DNA of 64,000 nt from Diplolepis rosae (taxonomy: Eukaryota; Arthropoda; Insecta; Hymenoptera; Diplolepididae): assembly GCA_030998225.1 (NCBI GenBank), contig JAPYXD010000723.1, forward strand, positions 20,806,001-20,870,000, given 5' to 3'. The notes beneath the pieces were generated by a model, which was not told where the DNA came from, searched no databases, and worked only from the letters and a program-made list of their open reading frames with translations. The position numbers and the translations under genes are program-made. Below, piece after piece: positions 9,782-21,699 of the stretch. Every line of letters begins with the position of its first letter. Position 1 is the first letter of the stretch.

Positions 9782-12700
9782 GAACTTCACGTAGATGAAA
9801 ATGTAGGCGACGACTACGAAGAAGAATCCAGCAGTGCCGGATATCACACTGACGAGAGTTGCAGTCCCACACCTGAACCGAGTATCACGAGTGTTATCGC
9901 TAGTAGTAATCTCAGGGATACGCCGAAAAATTCATCTACTTTGGATGAGTACGTCAGTGTGGAACGACTCAGTGAAAAATATGGGGCGCTTTACACGCAT
10001 GCACATTTGCACACACTAGATGCACTAGATGCTCTAGAACCCCTTCGAGATGCCCCTGAACTGAAATCTAAGATCCTTTATTCTGTCGTAGTGGTAAGTA
10101 TATTTACGCCTGAAAGCGAAATCAAATCTAGCACTTTCATGCTTTAACCCTCTTGTCCTGCTACAAATTGATTTTTCTCTCCCGCCAATATTACATTTCT
10201 CAGTTATTCAGCGTAAAGCAAGTTCTATCAAATTGTAAGAACTTTCAAATTATGAATGCTATCAAATTATTAGAACAGTGTTTATATGCAATTATGCCTC
10301 AAAGTGTTTGGAATCAAATCCAATATTATATTGCTTATTCTATGAACTTGAATGCTAAACTAATACCATGCAAAATTTAATAATTTTATCCATACAAAAT
10401 TTATCTATTTATTGTTTTCGGTTACACTCAAGTCGGATAACAGGGGTTGTTTCGGGTGTTACGTCCGTAAACGCAGGCAATCTTCCGATCAAAACAATCA
10501 AGACCGTAAGAATTATTATCCAACTAATTTTAGGAAATTCCTAAACCCAGTTACCCTATCATCTGATTTGATTGTACTCGTATGTGTGTTTTTTTACATT
10601 ATACGAAGTTCGTTTCAATAAGATATTAGTATATTATGCTGTTAGGGGGAGAAGGAAGCGAACTTGATTCGGGTGATTGCTGCACATCACATTTAAATGC
10701 GTGTGGAAGCAAGAGGGAAAGAGGAACTCTCATTTGTGTACTACCGGCGCGAGAGATAAACTGACCATTGACAAAATCTTGAAATGCACGACGCACAGTT
10801 GTAGGAAAATCCAAAAAGCTGGCCAAAATATGAAGATGTTACTGGAATCACATGATATTCGGTATTCCTAAGTTTTCCATGTCGCTGATTACGATTCTGA
10901 ACTCAGATTTCCAAAATTCAAAATGGCGGACAAATTTTAGAAAAAGTCATCCAATCTTTTTGAAATACGGCAGTTAAGAGTTTTTGTTTCCATACTTTTC
11001 CACAAAATGATTGTATGTTTATAAAAAAGTGTCAATTGGGATAAAATTTCTCGAGTTGCAGAATTAAATTATACATACCTTGACTGGTAGAATCCATTTT
11101 TTTTTGCATTGTAAACAGAGCAATCGAAGTTATTTTCTTCACTTATTCATTGAGACGCACTTTATCTATCGCTTGAGCTATATGAAGCAGCGCGAGAATA
11201 GGCGAACTTGGCACTGGGACCTGATGATAGTACAGTAAAACCTCATTTATCGGGACACTCATTTATCGGGATCTTCACTTATCGGGATCTCGCAACCTCA
11301 TTTATCGAGACATTTTGTTTCCCCTCCAGCCACCACTCCTTGTACATAGTGACATGAAGTGGGGTATGGTGAAAGCGTGGTGGGACTCCCACCATGAGAC
11401 TGAAGGTGGTAGTGGGGAGCCCCTTGAAATCCCGGTAAACGAGGTGTTTACATTTCAAGGGCGTCCCGATAAATGAGGTTTTACTGTATTGGGTTCTGAA
11501 CTCCCTCTAGCCTCCGAAACATACGCAACGGATTCTACTCTATTGACTGCTACATTTTAAATTACAAAAATAAATTTTTTTTTAATTTTGGCCACGTTTT
11601 CTGAATTTCCGACCACTGTGCGACGGTGCCACTTACAATATTTTGTCACCAGACACGCATGCCTGAATTATGCGGACTCTGTGATTGGTGGATTTTTTCT
11701 TAAGGGGTTCGTCTACCTTCGCGCCTGAATTTCGGGCGTATTTTTGACGATGGATTGCGAAAAAACTACACATGATCTTGACACAAAGTTTTTTTTTATT
11801 TAATTAGTAAATTATTAAAATTAAAAAAAAATATTTTTTTTTTTTTTCGTTATCTTGGCCTTGACGCGTCCTTGAATCGATCTCTGCCGGCGCGGCATAG
11901 TAGACTTTGTGGCACGATTTCTCAGCTTCAGAACCTTGAAACATTAAAACAATCATATTTTTTTACTTTTTACTAATCCGACTACGATAAGACACAAGCT
12001 TTTTGAAAGATTTTAAAATTTAACAAAATGGCAGCGATTTGGAAAAAAAGTTCTATTTTCTACCCTGTTTTTCTAGTTTAAAAAAGCTGTAAAAAATTGA
12101 AAAAACATTTTTGTTTAAAAAGCTCGTGTCTAATCTTAGTGAGACGTTTTTTGAATACGAAACAATTTACAGATTCCCAATATCTTCGATAGTTCCGTCA
12201 AAATTGTGCCAACAATTTTAAAAAACACTACTTTCGAGAAAACGCGTTTAAAGATAAATGATGAGGTCGGTAGTATTAGAACCAGCATGTTTTCGAATAA
12301 ATCCTTCATAAGGCATGTTCCTTATAGTGTCTAGATTCGGAATAAGCAAAAAAAAAAAATTCGATTTTTTGAAACCGCGAAGGTAGACGACCCCCTTAAT
12401 GTAAATCGTTAAAAGGAACTTGAAAAATACAAAATCTGGAAATAAATAAAAAGGCAATAAATACGTTCGAAACAAAGTTTAATCAAAATGTTGAATTTAC
12501 AACCGAATAAGTCTGGTCTTTCACAATTAAATACCGACTACTTCGAAGGTATATAATGAAAAATATAAGATTCTACAAGCTAGGCATTTTTCGCCTGGGC
12601 TACAAGTTTTTTATGATACTTGAAGTTTGCTTGGAGTGGAAGCGTAAATGGAAGGTGGTATAACATTAAATTCTCTAAGGATTTATCATTCTAAGTAATT

Positions 12701-15700
12701 TTTGGCGACCAGGCATACCCTTTTAATTGCACGCTTAGTCTTTTCCTTTTCTTCACTATGTATATAACTGCTGTAAAGTCCTAACTCTATCTCAAACTTA
12801 ATTTATTCAAATCCTATTACCCAGACATTCCTTTCTCATCTTCAAAACTAGTGTACATAATATAAATATAACACTTACAAAGAAGTCTTAGAACTAATTT
12901 TACAATGCCTAGTTTCTTGTCGAGAAAATATGTTGACAAATTCTATTAAAATTAAGAAAGGTGATTAACTGAATAATTACATTCAATTATTAAGACTGAA
13001 ACAAAACGCATAGTTATTGTTTGATTTTATATACATAAAGAATTTTATGTGCCTCAGCCGCGGAAACTCGTTTTTCCGTTACAGCTGAGAGTAAAGCAAT
13101 GTTGTATATTCCGTTACAGAGGAATACAATGTAGAAATTGAACTGCGCATGCGCATTATAGTCTTACAGCGGAACGCAATCTATTTCTTATTCTTCTTCT
13201 TCTCACTTCTTCTTCGTACAGCGTTAGCACTGACTACTATACAAGACCGATAAAATCAAAATGGCCGGGACTAGTCGCCAATTTGCGCCCGCTTCGTACA
13301 ACTAGCGCAGCAAACAACTACAATAAGTACTAGATTAGATTCCAATGTACGCATAAAAACTCGTATCCGCATCACAGTCACATAAAATAGAATATGTGCC
13401 AATGCACACAATTCTGGACATTGCGAGACTCGCGACAATGCTCGCAGGACTGATCGCGCCTCGACTACGCCTTGGCTTCGATCTCCTGCGAGCATTGTCG
13501 CTCGTCACGCAATCACCCTCATTGTGTGCCTAGGCACATAATATACTATTAAAATTGAAGTTTACAGTCGACTCAGAAACGTTGAAGTATTTAAAATGAT
13601 CGGTCAAGATTTTGCGCACGGATGGATCATTTCAAAGGTTAGAAAAAACCTTTTTTTTAGCGCCAAAGTCTCGTGAGCTGCACTGTCACGTGCGCTTTTA
13701 TGCACCCTTCCTGCGTCTTGCCACTGATTAGAAGTAATGCGACTAGACAATGGTATCGATCAATTATACCTCATTTCTACAATCTTCAGAAGCAAACTAC
13801 CTCTCTCACTTAGATCCTTTTTGCTTATCCTAATATAATTAATGTGTCCTAGCTATTTGGAAGATAACTATAATAGTTCTATGTCGCGACATTCTGAAAC
13901 CCAAATTTGATAATAATTTTACATCTTGCTTAGGTTCTCTTAGAAAAGTCATTGAATAAATTCCATGTGCAAAGCACGTATTGTGAATATTATAAAGGCT
14001 AGTCGAATACTGTTTGACGTAGCATAGATCTATAAGATATTGGACTAGAAATGGAGGTGCATGAATATCCCACGCGTCGAAAATTTCTTGTTAGAATATA
14101 TAACGATATCCTCTTACGTTCGAGAACTGGTAATAGGTTTAAAAGAACATTAAATGATGCAGAAAAAACTACTCATTCGGACAAAAACTGTGATATATAT
14201 TTGTATATTACCAACGTTTCAAAATCCTTATAGGTTCCTCGTTAGGGATATATTTGTATTAAATAAAAAAAAAATTGTCAATAATAGCTAATTATAATTA
14301 TGATATAAATAAAACAGTTTTTTAAAGTTTCAATATGAAGCATTAATTATTGTCATACGTAGATTGCTGCAAAATTTTTCAGTATCTTTCAATAAAATAG
14401 ATACATCAAGACAACACCTCTCACATCTTTTCAAAATACTCTCTCCTAGTTTCAGTACACTTGTGCATTCTCAAAAACAATTTAAAGAATGCATTTCCCA
14501 CTTCTATTTTTCTATGTCATTAACCACTCCTATATAAACTTCAATAACTTACTCATCTGATGAAAAGTGACGCCTACGTAACTTTTCTTTTACTTGGGAA
14601 AAAAGGAAGTCACATGGGGTCAAATCAAACGAGTAAGGTAGATGGTGCAACACTCGGATGCCCTCGTACGCCAAAAAGTCCACAGTTTTGAGGGCGGTAT
14701 GAGAGAAAGCATTGTCATGGTGGAGAAGCAAATATCCCTTTTTTGATTTGGAGTGCTGTGGTTGCCAAATACTGATCACCTTAGGAGGCAGCGTGTTGTG
14801 TACCATTCTGCAGTCACAGTACGTTGCTTTTCCACCTCTGAATTTGTTCAACATTGTGTTACACTAATCCACACGAGCAGCTTTTTGCTCCTAAGTTAAA
14901 CTGTGGGGTACCCATAGAGCCCAGAATTTCCTAACCTGTAAATACTCAAGTAGAATGGTATTCATGTTCATTGACCTAATCTCAAGAGTTCCCTCTATTT
15001 CAAAATAAGTGATATGTGGGTCTTCTGTAATTAGTTTTTACGCACAGCCACAACGTTTTCATCCGTCACCGCAGCTTGCGAACGACCTGCTCGTCTTCTA
15101 GAGATTGGCGTTCTATTCTGAATTTCCTGAATCAATTGAATATTGTTGCTGTTAAAGAGGCATACCCTCCAACAGCTTCAGTCAAACTGGTGAAGCACTC
15201 ATCTGCAGTAAGCTTTTTTTATAATCATACAAAATCATTGCACAAAACGCATGTCTGGTGAGATCCATGGTGCTTGTCACTCAACGTAATAATGAAGACT
15301 AATCTTTTTCCACTCCACACTATACCGCCACTAGAATTCCTACTACTTAATATGCACACACTCAGTGAACAAGTGCTTAGCAATTCTGTTAAGAGACTCA
15401 CTCAAGAATACTATCACATATTTCTAACCTTAGTAGTTGTAAAATATTAATTTCGTGTTAAATTCACATACTCAGTCTAAGAAAATAAAAAATAATAATA
15501 AATTTATAATACAGGAAAATTAACATCAATATTTTAATTATATTTAATCTATGAAATCTGAATTTACGATAAGAAGTCTAAAGTAGTGTTGTATGTGCAA
15601 TTAACATTTTCTAAATCAGAAATTTTGTTTAGTGCATTGTTTTTTTCTCTTTTTATAAAAATCCTTTCAGCTAATGATCTTTTGTAGTAATTATTTTCGT

Positions 15701-18700
15701 GATGTAAAATTTTTATATGACCCTGAACAATTTCATGAGAAATATTGTCGTTCCGACTTTCTATGATACGCTTGCAGATAGCATTATGATATTGTTCCGT
15801 CTGAACAATTTTAGTATACGAGGTCTGTCCGGAAAGTATCGGGCCTATCTTTATATCTCCGCACAGGCGTTATTCTTCATCATCGGACGGGTGGCATACT
15901 TCAAAGTAATCCCCACTTGATTGAATAACACGGTTCCATCGATGTTTCCACTTCTCGAAACTTCAGATTGGATTCGAGTGTACGCAGAAAAACTCGTAAA
16001 TGCGCCGAAGTCACATAAAATAGAATGTGCGCCAATTCACACAATTCGGGTAATTACGAGACTTGCTTAAAATGCTCGCAGGACTGATCGCGCCTCGGCT
16101 TCGTCTCGGCCTTGCCTCAGCTACGTCTCGACTACGCCTTGGCTTCGATCTCCTGCGAGCATTGTCGCTCGTTGCGTAATAACCCTAATTATGCGCATAG
16201 GCACATAATATACCATTATTATTTAATTACAAGAGAAAAAAATCTTGTTAGGAAAAGTATTTTTTATTCCATTTTCCTGAAAAAGTAGCTTATAGTAGTA
16301 CTGGACCGAAAAAAGTAGCCAAATAGTAGCCTCATGCGAAAAAAGTAGCAAATAGTAGCAAATAGTAGAGGAGTGCGAGGCCTGTATAGGGTCGTACTGC
16401 ACTCCTCACACTCATCGGGATTCACCAACTTTTCGCACTAGTATCATACTCGCTCTGAACAAATGTATTCAAAAAATAGTCATGAGTAATTTATGAAAAA
16501 AGATTTTCTAGAAATTGTTCTTTTATTTATTGAAGCTTAAAGCTCTTGCAATTAATTGAGTTCTATTTCTCAATTTTCCTGGAAATGCTAAAAACACTAC
16601 TTTAAAAATTTAAACAATTTTAATGAACCGGTTGCTTTTAATGCATTCAATTTTAAAAGCACTTTAACTTTGATACTAAAAGCATTTAAGTTTCAAATGT
16701 TTCAATTAAAACAGCGTTGATCGGTTAATTCTCTGATCAAAGAAACTCTGTGACCTGAGAAATTTGCAGCTCTATGAAATCCTGAAAGCAAATTTTAACA
16801 CGTAAAAACTTTTTAAATAGTTTCTGAACCCTACGTTGTCAAATCAATAGCTTTAAAAATTATCAGCTTTTTTCATTTAGTTTCACATAAAATATGTTTT
16901 CTGATATTCTAGTCACGTTTAGACAAAAACCTCAAGGAAAGGGAATATTATGTAAAGAAGGGTAAATCGTCCATGTTTTCAAAGTTATGCGAATCGCGGA
17001 AAGCGGTTTGTTAACTTATGAACTTTATTCCCGTGAGGCTTCCATAACTTTTTGTAAATTTTCTCTAGATGGAGATAAACTGTTGAATGCTTATGACATT
17101 AAGGTTTAAAGCGCATTCGTTCGCTAAACAATATATGTCAAGCTTTTCTTCCCAGATAAGAAGTTTCAGATTACCTGCATGCGTTTGAAAATGAAAGTTT
17201 AGAAACATATTTGTACCTAAAATGAAAAAAAATTGGTTTGAAAAATTCAGAGAACCATAGAAAAAATTAAAACAGACGTGGATAGATAAATTTTACTTAA
17301 ATAAATAAAAAAGTTTAATTCAAGCAGAATCGTAATCAAAACATGGGTTAATGATTCGCAAATGTTAATTTATTCAAAATCCGGAGGTTAAAAAATCTAA
17401 TTTTTATTGGCAAAAACACATTTAAAGAAAAATGTTCAAAATTTTCGTTATAGAAGAAAAATTATTAGAAAAGAGTTTTGAACATAAATATATAAAAGTT
17501 GCTACCATTACATTCATCATTCTCAACTGAAATAATAGTATATTTCGTATCAAGTCCTCGTGTCGTCTCGGCCCTCGTCGCCACTCGCTCGCAGCCTCGC
17601 GCGTTAAAATACGTTCTGCATGTGATACGAACGATATTTTTTGTTTGCAGTATACCGAAAATTAGCCGAGTCAGTGTCGTTGTGCGTGCGGAAACTTTAT
17701 TTTCCCGCACGAGTGCGGTAACATTTTAAGTGTGTTTTAATTTTCAGGACATAAAAAATTTTACCGCACTAGTGCGGTAAAATCAATTTTCTGTACGCAA
17801 AATGCCACCGACAAGGCTAACTTTCGGTGTACGGCGGACAAAAAAACTTTTATTTCTTGCTACATATGATACTATGATACATAATAAAGTAGGACTCGTA
17901 ATAAAAACGCATTAATATACTGCTCTTCGTTAACTTTTTTCAGGACAATTAAAGTTACAATTAACTTCGTCTCGCTTTACCCTTTGTACTCTTAAATTCA
18001 ATAAAATTTTAATTGTTTGAAATTATGAAATTATCAAAATATTCTACTAACGTGATGACACCAATGATAGATTAGCTTTTAATAAATATAAAAATAAATA
18101 TTAAAGTTACCTGTTGCATAAAATTTCCTGATGTATGACAAAGACACTAATATTTTTAATAAAATACCTATTGAGTACTTGGTGTGAAAAATCAACATTT
18201 TACTCAAAAAAAGGTTTTGTAAAATTTATAGAACCTATTTTTCACGTGATACTGATACTTACTGATCTTTTTGTTCCAAAAACTGCCAATGTATAAAGAT
18301 TATTACTAATTGGAAAGTAGAGCTTGGAATTTGAATGTCCATAGTGCGTATATAAAATTAATTATTCATTCTGCAAGTATTCGTTGTTCAGTTTTCAAAG
18401 TCGTAATTTAAAAGACGAGTGAGGCACATCCCTCACTGGTTTTTACCGCGCTTTTACGTACGAGAGTTATAGGAATGTATGCGTACCACCAGGATATACG
18501 CTCAGAGAAGCTCTCTGTATACTTAATAGAAAGTGTACATACTTCGCAAAGAGCAGCTCTTGAACAAACACTTCTTTCGTGCCCGTGCGTTTGCCTTTTT
18601 AACATCAAAAGTCACGGTATAGAATCACGTGAAACGATTCATTTAAAAATTAGCACGCTTTCATAGTTTTAATATTTTTGCAGAAAAAATAAAATAGAAA

Positions 18701-20247
18701 TAAAAATAGAAAAACGTTTCGAATACAAGAAATAGCTTTGTATTATTTCTTCAAGTCGAAATAAAATAAATACGAAATAAAAGCGAGCAAACAACTTTCT
18801 CGACTGTATAGTTATGCACGAATTTTTCCCATTCGAATAAATTCTAATACATTATGAAATGTTTGATACTAGAATATTATTAAATTTGTTAGAGTTAATA
18901 GTATATTGTGTGCCTAGGCGCATAATGAGGGTTATTGCGCGACGAGCAACAATGCTCGCAGGAGATCGAAGCCGAGGCCCGATCAGTCCTGCGAAAATTT
19001 TAAGCGAGTCTCGTAATTACCGGAATTGTGTGCATTGGCGCATTTTCTATTTTATGTGACTTTGGCGCATTTACGAGTTTTTCTGCGTACACTCAAATCC
19101 AATCTGAAAAGGTCGAAATTGCCGTGATTATCGCCCATCTCACTTGACATTTCGCAAATACTTCCGGCCATTTTGATTTTCTCGATCTTATGTAGTAGTA
19201 GCGTACTGTAATAAACGCATGCGCAGTTCAAATGTACAAGGCTTTGTCAGTACGGTGCCAACGCTGTACGAAGAAGATTACGCTCCTCTGTATCGTAATA
19301 GGCGCATGCGCAGTTCAATTTTTACATTATGTTCCCCTGTATCGTAATACACAACATTACTACAATTGTAGTATATACATTGTATTGTAGCAATTACATT
19401 GCTACAACTGTAGCATAAAAACGCGTTAATGTGCCGGAAGCACATAAAAGATTATAAAGTTTGAAAAAGTTCTCAATAACTAGAGAACAGATGAGAGCAG
19501 TCTGAACTTGGCGATAGAGTGTTGCTGGGGCTGCCACGTTGCCTGGCACCCCCCACTTTTCCGATCCGACGGTTTTCCGCAACGCAAAAGCTCGAGGAGC
19601 ACTCCGTTGCCAAGTGCAGACTATTCTTATCCGCTCGTTATTAATAACTTTGAAACAAATGTGTCATAAAGTTCAGAAACTTGCAATTTATTGAAACAAA
19701 AAGTTTAACTAGACAAGAACTTGACTTGAAAATACGTTTCAATCTAAAGTCATAATTATATCTGTTACAGCTGTCATGGCGAGTCGCTGGAATAATTCAA
19801 ACCTCTCGAAGACTAGAGGCCATCAAGATTTTAAACGGAACGAGTTCACAGGTAGTAAACTCGAGCAGCAAGGTATCTTCGGAATTAGAAGAGTGTATCA
19901 GACGCCAATTGGCTACTTCCGGTGCACAAACTGGAATACAGGAAGTCGCCGATCAGGTGATCAGCCAACTGGAACGGACTTTATATGACTTTCCTTGTCT
20001 AAAGGGATGTATGGAGGTTAAAAAATATGTTAACGCTTGTTCACATCTCGCCTGGATCTGTTTGACAAGACCCATGCCTATGGTTCTTGACGTGGCTCAA
20101 GGAGTTGAGTTCAGAAAAGAAATTCACGCAAGACACCATTCTTCTCCTAATCCTAATGGGACCAGAATTAGGGCAGTATTATGGCCTGGTCTCCGAGAAG
20201 GTTGTCAAGGATCTTGTCTTTATAGGGCTATTGTGACAACCGTTTAA
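9782..20247 (+). CDS. C-terminal two exons of a MIEAP/SPATA18-like protein (partial gene)
   Basis: Exon 9782-10093 (104 codons, phase 0) is preceded by TTACAG and followed by GTAAGT. It starts acidic and Ser-rich and ends LDALDALEPL..ELKSKILYSVVV. Exon 19771-20247 follows TGTTACAG, stays in the same phase, and runs 158 codons to a stop. It reads LSWRVAGIIQTSRRLEA first and later C..LAWICL, PMPMVLD and AVLWPGL. Both exons are stop-free and join without a frame change. The hydrophobic SVVV-LSW junction and the W-P-x-L pattern before the C terminus remind me of the MIEAP (mitochondria-eating protein) C-terminal domain, a mitochondrial quality-control protein; this is recall from memory, not a search. 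The start codon and upstream exons were not found and may lie left of the retrotransposon. The 9.7-kb intron holds many mobile elements. Confidence 0.6.
10094..11232. other. Intron sequence, nothing specific seen
   Basis: Start of the long intron between the exons at 9782-10093 and 19771-20247. No second exon with matching phase and splice signals was recognised here. Confidence 0.5.
11233..11486. mobile_element. pogo/Tigger-like MITE, 254 bp, TA target duplication
   Basis: It begins CAGTAAAACCTCATTTATCG and ends with the inverted copy (CGATAAATGAGGTTTTACTG), a 24-25-bp terminal repeat. TA dinucleotides flank it at 11231-11232 and 11487-11488. The left part also has several degenerate copies of the ATTTATCGGGA word in tandem. 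The CAGT..ACCTC end and the TA site fit the pogo/Tigger branch of Tc1/mariner. There is no coding capacity. Confidence 0.85.
11704..12395. mobile_element. MITE with GGGG ends and TTAA flanks, 692 bp
   Basis: TTAA at 11700-11703 and at 12396-12399 flanks an element starting GGGGTTCGTCTACCTTCGCG and ending with a close inverted copy (about 22 bp, one or two mismatches). The interior is AT-rich and contains a GAAAACGCGTTTAAAGATAA word that recurs in the TTAA-flanked element at 24730-25449. TTAA duplication is the hallmark of piggyBac-type transposition. No transposase frame is seen. Confidence 0.75.
12396..13069. other. Intron sequence, nothing specific seen
   Basis: AT-rich, with no inverted repeat or exon-like open stretch recognised. 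Confidence 0.45.
13070..13552 (+). repeat. Dispersed composite repeat, copy A
   Basis: The first half (13070-13330) has GCGCATGCGC-type words and AATCAAAATGGCCGG. The second half (13333-13552) has GTCACATAAAATAGAAT, TGCTCGCAGGACTGATCGCG and a closing GCCTAGGCACATAATATAC. The same composite lies inverted at 18897-19390, and the second half alone at 15961-16216. Around 13,435-13,490 two GAC(A)ATGCTCGCAG words in opposite orientation enclose a short GC-rich array of 11-bp units. There is no coding potential. Confidence 0.75.
13553..14390. other. Intron sequence, nothing specific seen
   Basis: No gene, RNA or clear inverted repeat was recognised in this stretch. Confidence 0.45.
14400..15268 (-). 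pseudogene. mariner transposase pseudogene (irritans-like)
   Basis: Minus-strand translation starts near 15268 with MDLTRH and continues with a degraded helix-turn-helix region. It then shows ALWVPHSLT and KFRGGKATY, and from 14854 an open 101-codon part with LLLHHDNAFSHTA (second catalytic Asp) and PYSFDLTPCDFLF (third Asp of the D,D34D triad). The section with the first Asp is missing, and several stops and frameshifts break the N-terminal half. A degraded C terminus continues to about 14,400. It is an inactive relic inside the long intron. Confidence 0.85.
15818..15960 (-). mobile_element. mariner end fragment with terminal repeat
   Basis: TACGAGGTCTGTCCGGAAAG at about 15,817 is a typical mariner terminal repeat. 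Read on the minus strand, the adjacent DNA encodes a scrap of a transposase C terminus (WNRVIQSSGDYFEVCHPS). The fragment stops at about 15,960, where dispersed repeat copy B begins, so B probably inserted into it or replaced the rest. Confidence 0.65.
15961..16216 (+). repeat. Dispersed repeat, copy B, with an 11-bp minisatellite
   Basis: Same family as 13333-13552, from GATTGGATTCGAGTGTACGC to CATAGGCACATAATATACCA. Between the opposed GCTCGCAGG and CCTGCGAGC words it carries about five tandem 11-bp units of the type GGCTTCGTCTC, against about two or three in copy A and one in the inverted copy C. Confidence 0.75.
16217..18896. other. Intron sequence, no gene seen
   Basis: Mostly AT-rich. 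Near 16,280-16,360 the words AAAAAGTAGC and AAATAGTAGC repeat several times. Near 17,540-17,700 there is a short GC-rich patch with CTCG-rich words. No exon with splice signals and open phase was recognised. Confidence 0.45.
17758..17783. repeat. Perfect 26-bp palindrome
   Basis: A perfect palindrome centred on CACTAGTG, with arms reading ATTTTACCGCACT and its complement. A related imperfect copy (CCGCACGAGTGCGGTAA) lies about 55 bp to the left at 17,704-17,721. It could be a binding site or the end of a small element. Confidence 0.7.
18897..19390 (-). repeat. Dispersed composite repeat, copy C (inverted)
   Basis: This is the reverse-oriented counterpart of 13070-13552: GCCTAGGCGCATAATGAGG comes first, then the opposed TGCTCGCAG words, GTCACATAAAATAG in inverse, CGGCCATTTTGATTTTCTC, and two GCGCATGCGCAGTTCAA words. 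The minisatellite is reduced to about one unit. With copy A it forms a 5.3-kb-spaced inverted pair inside one intron. Confidence 0.75.
19461..19656. repeat. Imperfect palindromic element
   Basis: About 55 bp at 19,466-19,520 pair imperfectly with 19,600-19,651 (shared cores CAGTCTGAACTTGGC and GCCAAGTGCAGACTA). The loop is about 80 bp and GC-rich. It lies 115 bp before the acceptor of the exon at 19771. Confidence 0.55.
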
Positions 20248-20497
20248 TTATATAAAATCAAAAGCACTTTAAACTTAGACTATTTATATATGTTCCAAGT
20301 TTTATTTTCTATTTATCTGCTTTTTGGGCTCTTATTATTTGGAATAATATTTATGCTTTTAATAAGTATCAGCTCAAAATGAAGGATTCAATTTGCTCAA
20401 AGAAAAGCTAAGTAAAATTGTACTAATAATAGTCTAAATTAGCTTTAAAATTTAGTCTATAAGAGCATCTTCAGTATAACTCTGTAATGTGTCATTC

Positions 20498-20503
20498 AAT
20501 AAA
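20498..20503 (+). terminator. Candidate poly-A signal of the MIEAP-like gene
   Basis: AATAAA, 251 bp after the stop at 20245-20247, followed by an AT-rich stretch. It is the first canonical signal seen after the stop codon. Confidence 0.4.
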
Positions 20504-20510
20504 TATATAT

Positions 20511-20765
20511 TTATATCACTCTCCAGTCATCCATCCACCTGGAACTCATCCCCCCGGCCATACGCTCAGCGTCAGCGGATGAAGGCACCACGCTATGCAG
20601 GATCTCTACGTCTTCAGCGATACAGGCAACGTGTGCGTCGTCCGCGAAGCCGATGAGTTTGGTTCTCACCGGCAGGTTCATGCGCAGAAAGTCGTCATAC
20701 GTGACGTTCCGCACGAATGACCTTACTCGAGACCCATCAGAAGCGCTACATATAATCTCTTCTTC
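20511..20765 (-). pseudogene. Non-LTR reverse transcriptase fragment
   Basis: The minus strand encodes RNVTYDDFLRMNLP, followed by the catalytic-box region IGFADDAHVAC. This is the palm segment of an R1/Jockey-type reverse transcriptase. Only about 80 codons survive and nothing recognisable flanks them. It is GC-richer than its surroundings and belongs to a different element from the one at 1-3740. Confidence 0.75.
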
Positions 20766-21271
20766 AAAAAACCATGTGTTGCCCTCGAAAATGACCTACC
20801 TGTCACATAAATAGTTATCTATCATCCGCAACTATGCAACTATCAACACAAAAAGTACGAAAGTCACCAGACATCAGTACATATCCCTTCTTCTTTATGA
20901 ACAACCCAGCGCGAAATGCAATTCTAGACTCCCATGTGACACCTGAAATAAGTCAGGTACGTGCCATACCCAAAAGTTATTTTTTGCAAAACACGCACAA
21001 AAAAGATGATTCAAGCACATAGAAATCAGCCTTGAAGACGTACATTTCCGACCGGCGAATTGTTATTTTACCTGGTTTCGTTCCTCAATTCCTACTTTTG
21101 TTCCTCAATTTACAGTATTTTGCAAAAAATATTGTGTGTGCTATAGAGTTTGGCCGTTTTTGGGACTCAACCGATATTGCAGTCTTCGTCCTAAAAGCAG
21201 CACATCAGCCGTTAGCCACACAATCTACTATAAGTCCGCTCCGACCGCTCCTACTATTAAAACATACAATA

Positions 21272-21699
21272 ATATATGAGGCGCTTAGAGCAAAAGGAAA
21301 GTAAATATTGTTCTCATAGAAAAGTGAAACATAAAAACGGTTGGAGCAAAAGGGAGACAAATCGTCTTTAGTTGTAAAGCGAAACAAAATAAAATTGGAG
21401 CAAAAGAGAGACAAGTATTTTTTAACGGTAGAGCGCAACAAAATAAAGTTTGAGGAAAAGAGTGACTTGGTCGTCTCGCTTTTTCTCTAACATTAAAGCA
21501 GGATAACCGAGACACTCTTTTGATCGAAATTCATTTTGTTTCGCTCTACCGCTAAAAAATATTTGTCTCTCTTTTGCTCCAACTTTATTTTGTTTCGCTT
21601 TACCGCTGAAGATTTGTCCTCGTATTACTCCAACCGTTTTTATGTTTCACTTTTCTATGATAACATCTACTTTAATTTTGTTCTAAGCACCTCATATAT
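21272..21699. repeat. Palindromic element with internal tandem units
   Basis: The ends ATATATGAGGCGCTTAGAGC and its near-complement at 21,676-21,699 open arms of about 200 bp that meet near 21,490. Each arm contains about three tandem units of roughly 60 bp sharing TGGAGCAAAAG, GAGACAA and AGCGAAACAAAATAAA words. The DNA would fold into one long hairpin. It is best read as a foldback-type MITE. Confidence 0.75.

Noticed and set aside
10412..10871. Several 60-75-codon frames after the first MIEAP-like exon
   Set aside because: None has an AG acceptor and GT donor in the phase needed to join 10093 with 19771, and the two known exons already join in frame.
17499..17729. 76-codon frame in a GC-rich patch, with overlapping frame on the other strand
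   Set aside because: No splice signals fit on either side, no family motif is visible, and the patch resembles other CTCG-rich repeats in this intron.
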